From Helicobacter sp. (lineage in GTDB: Bacteria > Campylobacterota > Campylobacteria > Campylobacterales > Helicobacteraceae): DNA of 64,000 bases. The first letter of the stretch is position 1. Each line of letters starts with the position of its first letter. Positions 56,638 to 64,000 of the stretch are shown piece after piece. The stretch is taken from contig NZ_JAFVUX010000043.1 of NCBI RefSeq assembly GCF_017502485.1, positions 52,689-116,688 on the forward strand, in the 5' to 3' direction. Below the pieces are notes generated by a model, which saw only the letters and a program-made list of their open reading frames with translations, made no database searches and had not been told where the DNA came from. Made by a program: the position numbers and the translations under genes.

Positions 56638-58058
56638 TGGGCGGACTTTTGCGGATTCTAGTTGTCATAACCCTTGGGCTTTTTGGGTATTTTCTCTATA
56701 CGCTTGATTGGTTTAAAAGCACGCCTATTGCTGTGCAGACATTTTTGCATTTAAGTCCCACGGAGCAAATTCCTATCGATGATACATCTGCGTGGAATCC
56801 AGAGCGCAGGATCTCTCTTGAAGTAGAGAGTGAGAGCAAGATCAAATCCTATAAAATTAGGGCGACCACAGGTGATGGGCTTGTGGTGCTAGAGCACGAA
56901 GAGGTTGTTACAAACCACCCACAAAAACTTAGGATTTGGCTACCAAAGCCAGAAATAGAGCTACCAGATAGCACAAAGCTACGCTATGAAGTCGCTATCA
57001 CAGATTGGAGTAATGCAAATTTTTTTAGCGGTGAGACATTGGTTAAGCACTTAGACTTTACGATCAATACAAAGCAACCTGTGATTACGATTCTAGCACA
57101 CTCACCAAGGATTAGTTATGGTGGGAGCGCGCTTGTGGTGTTTCATGTTGAAAGCGTGGATATTAAGGACATTACAATCACTAATGGCAAGGATACTTTC
57201 ACGCCTTTTCCATTTGTTACACAGGGCTATTATGCTGTTATTCTCGCTTGGCCACTAACCAATCAAAATTTTAGCGGTAGAATCCAAGTTTCTGACACAG
57301 CTTTAAATGCTAAGAGCATCACAATCCCATTCATCAAGGACACTTCTCCGCGCTACCAATCATCTACGCTTAAATTGCAGGAGCAATTTTTACGCGAGAA
57401 GATGGATAGTCTAATTAGCGAGATAAAAGCGATCCGCTATGAGCCTAGGCTCGATGAGTTAAATGATGATTTTGAAAAGTTTGTTTATATCAATGAGCAA
57501 GTGCGTTTGAAAGATGAGAAAATCATCTCTCAAAGTGCGATCAAAGCCTGTTTGCACGATGCAAAATCTACAAGTTTTCCTGTTGAGTGGAGTCCATTTG
57601 TCCCCATTAAAGGATATAGCGTTGTGGGTCGCTTTGGTGATAAGCGCACTTATATCAATGCGCAGGATAAAACAAGTCAATCACTCCATCTAGGACTTGA
57701 TGTGGCAAGCGTGAAAAACGACAAAATTATAATTGCCAATGAGGGGCGTGTAATTTTGGAGCAAAAGCTTGGTGTCTATGGCAATACGATTATGATCAAC
57801 CACGGATTTGGCGTAGCGAGCTTGTATGCGCATTTGCAGGACTTTTTTGTGAGTAATGAGCAAGAAGTGTTTGCTGGGGATATAGCTGGGCTTACAGGTG
57901 AGAGTGGTTGGGCGTTTGGCGATCACTTGCACTTTGGTATGCTAGTGCAAGGACTTAATGTGCGTAATGTGGAGTGGCTAGATTCTAGGTGGATCAAGTA
58001 TAATATTACAGATATTTTAGCGCAAGCCAAATCGCTTATTAATGTAAAATCTAATTAG
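56637..58058 (+). CDS. M23-family peptidoglycan endopeptidase (LytM domain)
   Basis: A 473-aa protein anchored by one N-terminal helix (LLRILVVITLGLFGYFLYTL). A long periplasmic region of beta-rich and coiled-coil character is followed by the LytM zinc domain: HLGLDVAS, MINHGFGVASLYAHLQDF and GDHLHFGM provide the H, D, HxH ligands. It corresponds by position to H. pylori HP1054 (before minC and lpxC). Such enzymes trim peptide cross-links and shape the cell. ATG 56637 overlaps the leuC stop. Confidence 0.85.
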   Translation: MGGLLRILVVITLGLFGYFLYTLDWFKSTPIAVQTFLHLSPTEQIPIDDTSAWNPERRISLEVESESKIKSYKIRATTGDGLVVLEHEEVVTNHPQKLRIWLPKPEIELPDSTKLRYEVAITDWSNANFFSGETLVKHLDFTINTKQPVITILAHSPRISYGGSALVVFHVESVDIKDITITNGKDTFTPFPFVTQGYYAVILAWPLTNQNFSGRIQVSDTALNAKSITIPFIKDTSPRYQSSTLKLQEQFLREKMDSLISEIKAIRYEPRLDELNDDFEKFVYINEQVRLKDEKIISQSAIKACLHDAKSTSFPVEWSPFVPIKGYSVVGRFGDKRTYINAQDKTSQSLHLGLDVASVKNDKIIIANEGRVILEQKLGVYGNTIMINHGFGVASLYAHLQDFFVSNEQEVFAGDIAGLTGESGWAFGDHLHFGMLVQGLNVRNVEWLDSRWIKYNITDILAQAKSLINVKSN

Positions 58059-58646
58059 ATGAAAACACGACAACATCGCGCACAAATCTTAAGTTTTGAG
58101 AGTGGAGATAGCAAAGAGTGGCGTAGCTTTGTTGAGAAAAACGCTATTTTACTACGGAGCTTTCTCTTGCACTTTCCTACACCTATTGATGCAGACCTGC
58201 AAGAGTTATGCCACTCTTTTGGACTTTTATATGCTACTGGCACTTTGCCTAGCAGGCCCAATATAGAATCTATGCAAGCTCTAGATTCTATATTGGGCAA
58301 GCAGGAGAGACGAACTTCTCAGACAAGTAGCAAGCAAGCTTGCACACTTATCCATAAGGTGCGTAGCGGGGAGGAAATCACACTAGAAGATCACGCTGTG
58401 ATTTTAGGTGATATAGCGCACGGAGCGCGTATTTATGCTAGACATAGTCTTGTTGTCTTTGGGGATTGTGCTGGGGTGCTATGTGTAGATGGGGAGTTTT
58501 TCATCTTGCGTAATCTCACTTCTGGGCATATCGTCTTTTGCAATGTTATCTTACCAGAGCCTATTGTCGCTAAAATCAATGCCAACAATCATTTAAAAAT
58601 CATTATCAAAAATAGCGATACAATAGCGGTAAAGGAGATTCTATGA
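58059..58646 (+). CDS. minC: Septum site-determining protein MinC
   Basis: A 195-aa inhibitor of FtsZ polymerisation. The C-terminal beta-helix ([41 protein letters not shown]) is clear MinC; the N-terminal domain (residues 1-80) is divergent as usual. The linker ([15 protein letters not shown]) is coded by a 17-bp perfect inverted repeat that includes two GANTC elements. The ATG follows the M23 stop directly, and the end overlaps lpxC by four bases. Synteny agrees with H. pylori HP1053. Confidence 0.85.
   Translation: MKTRQHRAQILSFESGDSKEWRSFVEKNAILLRSFLLHFPTPIDADLQELCHSFGLLYATGTLPSRPNIESMQALDSILGKQERRTSQTSSKQACTLIHKVRSGEEITLEDHAVILGDIAHGARIYARHSLVVFGDCAGVLCVDGEFFILRNLTSGHIVFCNVILPEPIVAKINANNHLKIIIKNSDTIAVKEIL
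58256..58298. repeat. 17-bp perfect inverted repeat inside minC
   Basis: GCCCAATATAGAATCTA (58256-58272) and its exact reverse complement (58282-58298) flank a nine-base loop. The inner ends are the GANTC elements; the outer ends extend the pairing far beyond the motif. Confidence 0.8.
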
Positions 58647-59536
58647 AACAAAGAACAATTAAACAAAGAGTTGAACTAACGGGCATAGGTTTGCACAAGG
58701 GTGTGCCCGTTACACTTGTTTTAGAGCCTTTAGAGGCTAATAGTGGGATTGTATTTTACCGCAGTGATTTGGGGGTGAGTATTCCGCTTGTCCCAGAATC
58801 TATCATTGACACCACAATGGCAACAGTCATTGGGAAAGATGGGGCGAAGGTCTCTACTATTGAGCATTTGATGTCTGCAGTCTATGCCTATGGGATTGAT
58901 AATCTAAAAATTAGTATAAACAACGAAGAAATCCCCATAATGGATGGTAGCTCCATAGCGCACTGCTTGCTACTTGATGAGGCAGGCATTGTGGAGTTTG
59001 ATACGCCACGTAAGCTTATTGAGATAAAAAAGCCTATAGAAGTGCGTGATGGTGATAAGTTTGTGCGCTTAGAGCCAAGCCAAAAGACGATCTTTGACTT
59101 CTCCATAGATTTTGCACACCCTGCCATCAAAGAGCAGCATTATACATTTACCTTTTCTAAGACTGCCTATATCGATGAAATTGCCAAATCTAGGACATTT
59201 GGATTTTTGCAAGAAGTGAATTACTTGCGCTCCATTGGGCTAGCTAAAGGTGGGAATCTTAATAATTGTATCGTGCTTGATGAATCAGGCATTATGAATA
59301 AAGAGGGCTTGCGCTATCCAGAGGAGTTTGTGCGACATAAGATTCTAGATGCGATTGGCGATATGGCGATTTTAGGCATACCTTTGTTGGGGAGCTATAT
59401 CTCCTTTGCCGGGAGCCATAAGCTTAACTCCTTACTCACACAAAAGCTTTTGCACGAAGAGGGGGTATATGAGATTGTTACAGCTCGCGAGAGTCAAAAG
59501 GTGCTAGAGTTTGAAAAAGCTGTGGCAATTAGTTAA
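58643..59536 (+). CDS. lpxC: UDP-3-O-acyl-N-acetylglucosamine deacetylase
   Basis: A 297-aa zinc amidase, the committed step of lipid A synthesis. [36 protein letters not shown] (first zinc His), [13 protein letters not shown], and [15 protein letters not shown] (further His and Asp ligands) are conserved. ATG 58643 overlaps the minC stop region. It adjoins minC as in H. pylori. Confidence 0.96.
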   Translation: MKQRTIKQRVELTGIGLHKGVPVTLVLEPLEANSGIVFYRSDLGVSIPLVPESIIDTTMATVIGKDGAKVSTIEHLMSAVYAYGIDNLKISINNEEIPIMDGSSIAHCLLLDEAGIVEFDTPRKLIEIKKPIEVRDGDKFVRLEPSQKTIFDFSIDFAHPAIKEQHYTFTFSKTAYIDEIAKSRTFGFLQEVNYLRSIGLAKGGNLNNCIVLDESGIMNKEGLRYPEEFVRHKILDAIGDMAILGIPLLGSYISFAGSHKLNSLLTQKLLHEEGVYEIVTARESQKVLEFEKAVAIS

Positions 59537-60060
59537 TGCGCACCTGCAATCTCCTAGTCGTATGTATCAACTCTCCTCTGTATTACGCGCTTTATGATGA
59601 TGATAAACTGCTAGAGTCTTTTAGCATTGATGATAAGCCTTCTCGTGCATTAGCACTAATGTATCAATACCTACTAGAATCTAGTGTGCGTGTGCAAGCA
59701 ATCTACTATGTGAGCGGTCCGGGAAATTTGAGCGCACTTAAGCTTGTGCATATTTTTTTACAAAGTTGGGCGATTGTGGGCGCGATCCCACTTTATGCTA
59801 CAGATAGCTTTTCGCTTTGTTTAGATTCCCATATCCCAGCTTTTGGGAAGAAGTATTTCACATTGCGAAACTGCGACCAAATTCCCTATGAGAAAGCTCC
59901 AAATACCCTTGCTAGCAATCTAGCAAGTGCGAAAGCACATATCACACACACTTTATGTGAGAATCCACCGCCACGTTCGGCATTCCACGCTCCTAATATA
60001 TTGCCAAAAGAGCGATTCTGCCTGCCTTGTGAGCCGCTTTATATTTTGCCTCCTGTGTAA
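59536..60060 (+). CDS. TsaB-like protein
   Basis: A 174-aa protein. YYVSGPGNLSALKLVHIFLQSWAIVG matches the GPGSFTGLR-type region of TsaB, the partner of TsaD in t6A synthesis, and the N-terminus LLVVCINSPLYYALYDDD resembles its first strands. It is shorter than E. coli TsaB (231 aa), as in other Campylobacterota. Its ATG overlaps the lpxC stop by one base. Assignment is by pattern and gene neighbourhood. Confidence 0.6.
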   Translation: MRTCNLLVVCINSPLYYALYDDDKLLESFSIDDKPSRALALMYQYLLESSVRVQAIYYVSGPGNLSALKLVHIFLQSWAIVGAIPLYATDSFSLCLDSHIPAFGKKYFTLRNCDQIPYEKAPNTLASNLASAKAHITHTLCENPPPRSAFHAPNILPKERFCLPCEPLYILPPV

Positions 60061-60147
60061 TTTGTATAGGTTAGCGAAGCGAAGTGCTTTAGTTTGGATT
60101 GATTTTTGCTTAGGGGTTATGCATTATAGGCTGTTGGGAGTTAAAGC

Positions 60148-60615
60148 GTGCGTATTGATTATGGACTTTCTGCTACTTCTTTGTCATCTCTTTTGCACGC
60201 CACAAGAGATTTAGACAACACTTCCAGTGAAAAAGACAGTACGCGAGATATACAAACCAAAGCCTCTGTAAAAGCTACACAAAACCTTAAAGACTCAAGT
60301 AAAGCACTAGAATCTACCCAGCAACATACGCCCCGCGCTAGAGAGACATTTGGACTAGAGATTTTGGAAAAAATGAGTGATAAAGAGTATCAAGTATTTT
60401 TGCGTGCAAGTGATGGTATGAGTGAGGTGGAGAAGATGGCAGCTGCTCAGGCATTGTATGTTTTCACAGAATCTTATGCGCAAGATTCCAGCACACAAAA
60501 TCCAAAGCCACACTCGAGCCCACGGAAAAATCCCTATTTCAACGCTAGAGATCAGTTTATCACGCGCTATATTGCCCTCTATAATGGTGCGCAAGAAGTT
60601 GATGTTTTAAGCTAA
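60148..60615 (+). CDS. Hypothetical protein, 155 residues
   Basis: Starts at GTG 60148 after GGGAG. The first half is polar, Ser/Thr/Lys-rich and probably disordered. The second half (FGLEILEKMSDKEYQVFLRASDGMSEVEKMAAAQALYVFTESYA) is helical and looks conserved. No signal peptide. The general layout recalls small flagellar or export-related proteins, but I cannot assign it. Confidence 0.6.
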   Translation: MRIDYGLSATSLSSLLHATRDLDNTSSEKDSTRDIQTKASVKATQNLKDSSKALESTQQHTPRARETFGLEILEKMSDKEYQVFLRASDGMSEVEKMAAAQALYVFTESYAQDSSTQNPKPHSSPRKNPYFNARDQFITRYIALYNGAQEVDVLS

Positions 60616-60622
60616 GATTTAT

Positions 60623-60628
60623 TACAAT
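60623..60628 (+). promoter_or_regulatory. -10 box of bcp
   Basis: TACAAT in TTTATTACAATTT, 32 bases upstream of the bcp ATG. Confidence 0.45.
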
Positions 60629-60654
60629 TTCTCACTCAACAACAAGGATCTCCA

Positions 60655-61107
60655 ATGCAGCTTCAAGCAAATGATATAGCTCCAGATTTTTGTCTCCCTA
60701 ATGCCCAAGGTGTGGAGATTTCTCTTAAAGATTTTCCGCAAAAGACTATTATCCTTTACTTCTATCCTAAAGACAACACGCCCGGTTGCACGATAGAGGC
60801 GCAAGATTTTAGCCAACTGTTGCCACAATTTTTTGCTAAAAATGCGCTTGTGATAGGCATTAGTCCAGATTCCCCTAAGTGCCATCAAGGTTTCATCACT
60901 AAGCAGAATCTAAAGCATATCCTCCTAAGTGACAAGGATAAGGTAATAGCGAGTGCTTATGGCGCTTATGGAAAAAAAATGATGTATGGCAGGGAAGTGA
61001 TGGGGATTATCCGCTCAACCTTTATTATTCAAAATGGCAAGATTTTGCACGCACTCTATAATGTCAAGGCTAAAGGGCACGCGCAAGCTGTGCTAGATAT
61101 GCTTTAA
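60655..61107 (+). CDS. bcp: Thioredoxin-dependent thiol peroxidase (peroxiredoxin Q/Bcp)
   Basis: A 150-aa peroxiredoxin. The peroxidatic Cys sits in YPKDNTPGCTIEAQDFSQL (the usual resolving Cys five residues later is replaced, so a 1-Cys or alternative mechanism is expected). VIGISPDSPKCHQGF, LLSDKDKVIASAYGAYGKK and RSTFIIQNGKI complete the family pattern. It reduces organic hydroperoxides in the cytoplasm. Confidence 0.93.
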   Translation: MQLQANDIAPDFCLPNAQGVEISLKDFPQKTIILYFYPKDNTPGCTIEAQDFSQLLPQFFAKNALVIGISPDSPKCHQGFITKQNLKHILLSDKDKVIASAYGAYGKKMMYGREVMGIIRSTFIIQNGKILHALYNVKAKGHAQAVLDML

Positions 61108-61240
61108 AAGATTCTCTACGGAGCTTAAAAGCCTACACCCTAGCTGGAATTAAACTAGCGATTATTTATCTAATTTGCTTGTCATGCAAATTAGCATAGA
61201 TACTCTATAAGCGACAATTCTACACATTTATTTTTATAAT

Positions 61241-61354
61241 TGTTACTATTTTACCATTTTTATAATTATTTTTCCTGCATAGCAGTTTATTAAAAAATAT
61301 TTGTTGTAGTATAGAATTATATGTTACTTTTTAGTATTATTATGGATAGTAACA
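61241..61354. promoter_or_regulatory. TGTTACT repeats upstream of the symporter operon
   Basis: TGTTACT at 61241-61247 and 61322-61328 in direct orientation, each followed by T/A-rich sequence, and AGTAACA at 61348-61354 in inverted orientation to the second (arms 19 bases apart). They lie in the 274-base AT-rich leader of the DUF485/actP pair and could be a regulator's binding sites. No known regulator is implied. Confidence 0.35.
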
Positions 61355-61381
61355 GGAAAATTTTACACAAAGGAGAGTGTG

Positions 61382-61771
61382 ATGAAGCTTACAGAAAATC
61401 AGCAAAAAGCCTTATCGAATTTTAGGCAGTTTGTCAGCTTTAGGAACAAAATTTCACTAGTTCTTTCACTTGTGGTTTTGGTGTGTTACTACATTTTTGT
61501 ACTTAGTGTGGGGCTGTTCCCAGAAGTGCTGGGCTATCGTTTGGGACCTAGCTCGGTTACGCTTGGGATTCTCATAGGGATTTTTTTGATTGTGCTTTCC
61601 ATTGTGACTACAGGACTTTATACTTTTTTGGCAAATTCTTATTTTGACAAAGACCAAGATGAGATTCTGCGCGAATTAGAAGAAAACGATGTGATAAAGC
61701 CACTTCAAAACGGCGAGATTGACTATAAAAATTTTGCAGAATCTAGTAAAGCAAAAGGAGATGTGGAATGA
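61382..61771 (+). CDS. DUF485 (YjcH-like) membrane protein
   Basis: A 129-aa protein with two helices ([18 protein letters not shown] and [25 protein letters not shown]), the DUF485 family that is almost always encoded just before acetate/pyruvate symporters. ATG 61382 is used because AAGGAGAG is then correctly spaced; GTG 61379 is possible. The tail is acidic ([15 protein letters not shown]). The TGA overlaps the actP ATG. Confidence 0.88.
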   Translation: MKLTENQQKALSNFRQFVSFRNKISLVLSLVVLVCYYIFVLSVGLFPEVLGYRLGPSSVTLGILIGIFLIVLSIVTTGLYTFLANSYFDKDQDEILRELEENDVIKPLQNGEIDYKNFAESSKAKGDVE

Positions 61772-63429
61772 AAAATATGAAATTTCTAGCCATAGGATTA
61801 AGTTTGACTCTATGTAGTAGCCTAGCATTTGGTGCAGCCTTTGATACTGGTGGCGCAAAGGCAGATGTAAATCCTGTCGCTATCGGTATGTTTCTAGCCT
61901 TTGTATTAGCAACATTATTTATTACTTATTTGTCTAATAAAAAAAGTCAATCAGCAAGCGGATTTTATACTGCGGGTGGGAATGTTACGGGTGTGCAAAA
62001 TGGTATTGCCATTGCTGGGGATTATATGAGTGCGGCGAGTTTTTTAGGTATTACGGCTTTGGTTTTTACAAATGGATTTGATGGGCTTATTTACTCTATT
62101 GGCTTTTTGGTAGGGTGGCCTATTATCCTTTTTTTAATTGCTGAAAAGTTCCGCAATCTTGGAAAATTTACTTTTGCTGATATAACCGCCTATCGTCTTC
62201 AGGCAAAGCCAATCCGCGTTATTTCTGCCATTTCAGCATTAAGTGTGATTGTATTTTATCTTATTGCGCAAATGGTTGGAGCAGGGCAGCTTATACAGGT
62301 GCTTTTTGGGTTACCCTATGGTGTGGCTGTTATTCTTGTGGGACTCTTGATGATTTGTTATGTTGTCTTTGGTGGAATGCACGCTACAACTTGGGTGCAA
62401 ATCATTAAGGCGATTTTGCTTTTAGCAGGCGCGAGTTTTATGGCTATTATGGTGCTATATTTGACAAAGTTTGATCTTGCTTATTATTTTTCTCAAGCTA
62501 TTTCTCATCACCCAAAAGGTGAAGCGATTATGTCGCCGGGTGCATTTTTGCCAGATACGATTTCTGCTCTTTCGCTCGGACTTGCTTTGATGTTTGGGAC
62601 AGCAGGATTGCCACATATTTTAATGCGTTTTTTCACGGTAAAAGATGCCAAGGAAGCAAGAAAATCTGTGTTTTATGCTACAGGGCTTATTGGATATTTT
62701 TATATCCTTACTTTTATCATAGGCTTTGGGGCTATCGCTCTTTTGTATGGGAATCCTGAATTTATAAATCCCGATGGCTCATATAGTGGTGTGGCAAATA
62801 TGGTGGCAATTAGCCTAGCAGAAGTGCTAGGGGGTGATGTCTTTTTAGGTTTTATCTCTGCTGTGGCGTTTGCTACGATTTTAGCTGTTGTCTCTGGACT
62901 TGCAATTTCTGGTGCTGGGGCTATTAGCCACGACTTGTTTGTAAATGTCTGTAAAGATGGCAAATGTGACCCTAAGCTTGAAATGAGAGTAACTAAGGGT
63001 GCGACTATATTCTTGGGGATTTTGGCTATCGCGCTAGGATTCTTATTTGAAAAGCAAAATATCGCCTTTATGGTGGGGCTAGCGTTTGCGATTGCGGCAA
63101 GTGTGAATTTCCCTATTTTACTTCTTTCAATCTATTGGAAAAATCTTACAACTAAAGGTGCATTCTGGGGTGGGCTTATAGGGCTTGTTGTAGTGCTAAC
63201 ACTCGTGGTGTTAAGTCCAAGTATTTGGGTGAAAAGTTTTGGCTTTGAATCTGCAATTTTCCCCTATGATCATCCGGCAATTTTTACAATACCTTTGACA
63301 TTTCTAGCGATTTTTATTATCTCGAAGTTTGATAGCTCTAAACGCGCAGAGATTGATAAAAGTGGCTTTGAAGCTCAAGACTTCCGTGCCCAGAGTGGTA
63401 TTGGTGTGAGTGAAGCAGTAGCCCACTAA
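61768..63429 (+). CDS. actP: Cation/acetate symporter (SSS family)
   Basis: A 553-aa sodium:solute symporter. A signal-like first segment is followed by about 13 helices. [31 protein letters not shown], the [20 protein letters not shown] block and [20 protein letters not shown] are typical of ActP/MctP, importing acetate or pyruvate. A charged insert ([14 protein letters not shown]) lies between helices. A strong bidirectional terminator follows. Confidence 0.92.
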   Translation: MKNMKFLAIGLSLTLCSSLAFGAAFDTGGAKADVNPVAIGMFLAFVLATLFITYLSNKKSQSASGFYTAGGNVTGVQNGIAIAGDYMSAASFLGITALVFTNGFDGLIYSIGFLVGWPIILFLIAEKFRNLGKFTFADITAYRLQAKPIRVISAISALSVIVFYLIAQMVGAGQLIQVLFGLPYGVAVILVGLLMICYVVFGGMHATTWVQIIKAILLLAGASFMAIMVLYLTKFDLAYYFSQAISHHPKGEAIMSPGAFLPDTISALSLGLALMFGTAGLPHILMRFFTVKDAKEARKSVFYATGLIGYFYILTFIIGFGAIALLYGNPEFINPDGSYSGVANMVAISLAEVLGGDVFLGFISAVAFATILAVVSGLAISGAGAISHDLFVNVCKDGKCDPKLEMRVTKGATIFLGILAIALGFLFEKQNIAFMVGLAFAIAASVNFPILLLSIYWKNLTTKGAFWGGLIGLVVVLTLVVLSPSIWVKSFGFESAIFPYDHPAIFTIPLTFLAIFIISKFDSSKRAEIDKSGFEAQDFRAQSGIGVSEAVAH

Positions 63430-63438
63430 CTTTTACAA

Positions 63439-63464
63439 TACAATCCACATAAAAGTGGATTGTA
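63439..63464. terminator. Bidirectional terminator after actP
   Basis: TACAATCCAC (63439-63448) and GTGGATTGTA (63455-63464) form a perfect 10-bp stem with a six-base loop, followed by AATGTTTTT on the plus strand and AAAAG on the other side. It serves actP and the convergent small gene. Confidence 0.8.
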
Positions 63465-63471
63465 AATGTTT

Positions 63472-63732
63472 TTAGAAATTTCTCTTATTTTCTGTCTTGT
63501 CAAGCTTGGCATTGAGATCAACGAGCTGTTGGCGAATATCAATGAAGACAAAAAGCAGATAAAATGCTAAGGTGACTAACAAGAATCCAGCAACAATAAT
63601 CCCCAAACCACCAAGCACACCAAACCCACCGCTAAACATCGTGACTATGCCAGCAGTTACAACAGCAATAAGGCTTAGCACATACCATAGTTTGGCAACA
63701 AAATTTCCCACAGATATGGCAAATCGAAACAT
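63472..63732 (-). CDS. Small membrane protein, 86 residues
   Basis: AAGGAGAAAA precedes ATG 63732. Two helices (LWYVLSLIAVVTAGIVTMF and IIVAGFLLVTLAFYLLFVFI) are joined by a Gly-rich turn; the tail IRQQLVDLNAKLDKTENKRNF is polar and helical. No family recognised. It stands between actP and the truncated uvrB, so it may have arrived with the rearrangement that cut uvrB. Confidence 0.7.
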   Translation of the reverse strand: MFRFAISVGNFVAKLWYVLSLIAVVTAGIVTMFSGGFGVLGGLGIIVAGFLLVTLAFYLLFVFIDIRQQLVDLNAKLDKTENKRNF

Positions 63733-63844
63733 TTTTTCTCCTTGAAATGTAATTTGTCTTTGCTATACAAGACATTTAAGATTTATAGACAAATGCGAGT
63801 ATAAGTTCAATAAAATAAAGGTTCTTTTGATTTGTATCATTTTG

Positions 63845-64000
63845 CTACAAGACTGCAGTAATAAGGCTTGTTTCACTACGTAAGAATCCTTCTTTATCCG
63901 CATCCATTATGGCTATTAGGCTAACTTCTGGTAAATCCAGCCCCTCGCGCAAAAGATTTATTCCAATAAGCACATCAAAATCCCCTAGTCGCAGTGAGCG
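63845..64000 (-). pseudogene. uvrB: 3' end of a truncated uvrB (excinuclease subunit B)
   Basis: The minus-strand frame entering from the right edge reads [25 protein letters not shown], then [16 protein letters not shown], unmistakably UvrB helicase motif V and beyond. Intact UvrB continues with QTMGRAARN (motif VI) and about 130 more residues including the UvrC-binding tail. Here it reads TAVL and stops (TAG 63847-63845). The next 110 bases are the promoter of the neighbouring gene, so the missing part is not nearby. The gene looks broken, unless a second complete copy exists elsewhere. Confidence 0.8.

Overview
The window looks like chromosome of a Helicobacter (Campylobacterota), probably an enterohepatic or other non-pylori species. 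The evidence is gene content and order: frdCAB, the cluster nth-cheX-fliN-fliO-tonB-pyrC, trpS followed by a YejA/OppA-type binding protein, and an M23 peptidase-minC-lpxC cluster. Also typical are an LPP20 lipoprotein, a HugZ haem oxygenase, class II DAHP synthase and a Maf (DUF115) motility accessory factor. Unlike H. pylori it carries argH. I saw no tRNA, rRNA, CRISPR array, insertion sequence or prophage.

Layout. 1-5.7 kb: lactate permease, a TraF-type outer-membrane protein, DAHP synthase and a TSUP permease (minus strand). 5.9-16.3 kb: gatC, uvrA, trmL, an LPP20 lipoprotein, trpS, the binding protein, an outer-membrane beta-barrel with a G10 tract, tcdA, a very acidic 57-aa protein and aguB. 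16.3-24.4 kb: an Na+/H+ antiporter, a glycosyltransferase, a TrkA-like protein, a radical SAM/SPASM enzyme, Fur-linked hugZ and lpxB. 24.4-33.1 kb: mrp, a DUF493 protein, a frameshifted unknown gene, a HAD phosphatase, yceI, tsaD and frdCAB. 33.3-43.9 kb: maf, a FkbM methyltransferase with a G12 tract, feoA, nth, the flagellar/chemotaxis genes cheX-fliN-fliO, tonB, pyrC, a heptosyltransferase and htrA. 43.9-45.2 kb: a decayed locus. 45.2-55.2 kb: gdhA, a YbgC thioesterase, small lipoproteins, galE, an acyl-CoA thioesterase, a frameshifted M48 peptidase, ubiE, argH, hemJ and a GDP-fucose synthase. 55.3-64 kb: leuC, M23 peptidase, minC, lpxC, tsaB-like, bcp, a DUF485/ActP symporter pair and a uvrB that stops early at the window edge.

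The functional themes are respiration on lactate, acetate and fumarate, and envelope assembly (lpxB, lpxC, heptosyltransferase, galE, fcl, FkbM). Flagella and their probable glycosylation (fliN, fliO, cheX, maf) and iron/haem handling (hugZ, feoA) form two further groups.

The most striking feature that the genes do not explain is a short sequence built on the interrupted palindrome CTAGA-N-TCTAG (core GANTC, commonest form GATTCTAG/CTAGAATC). It recurs through nearly every gap and many genes and often supplies the stop codon. In at least eight places two copies face each other and form perfect hairpins. Homopolymer tracts in or before three surface-related genes suggest phase variation, and several genes are broken (uvrB, M48 peptidase, the 26.3 kb gene and the 44-45 kb locus).
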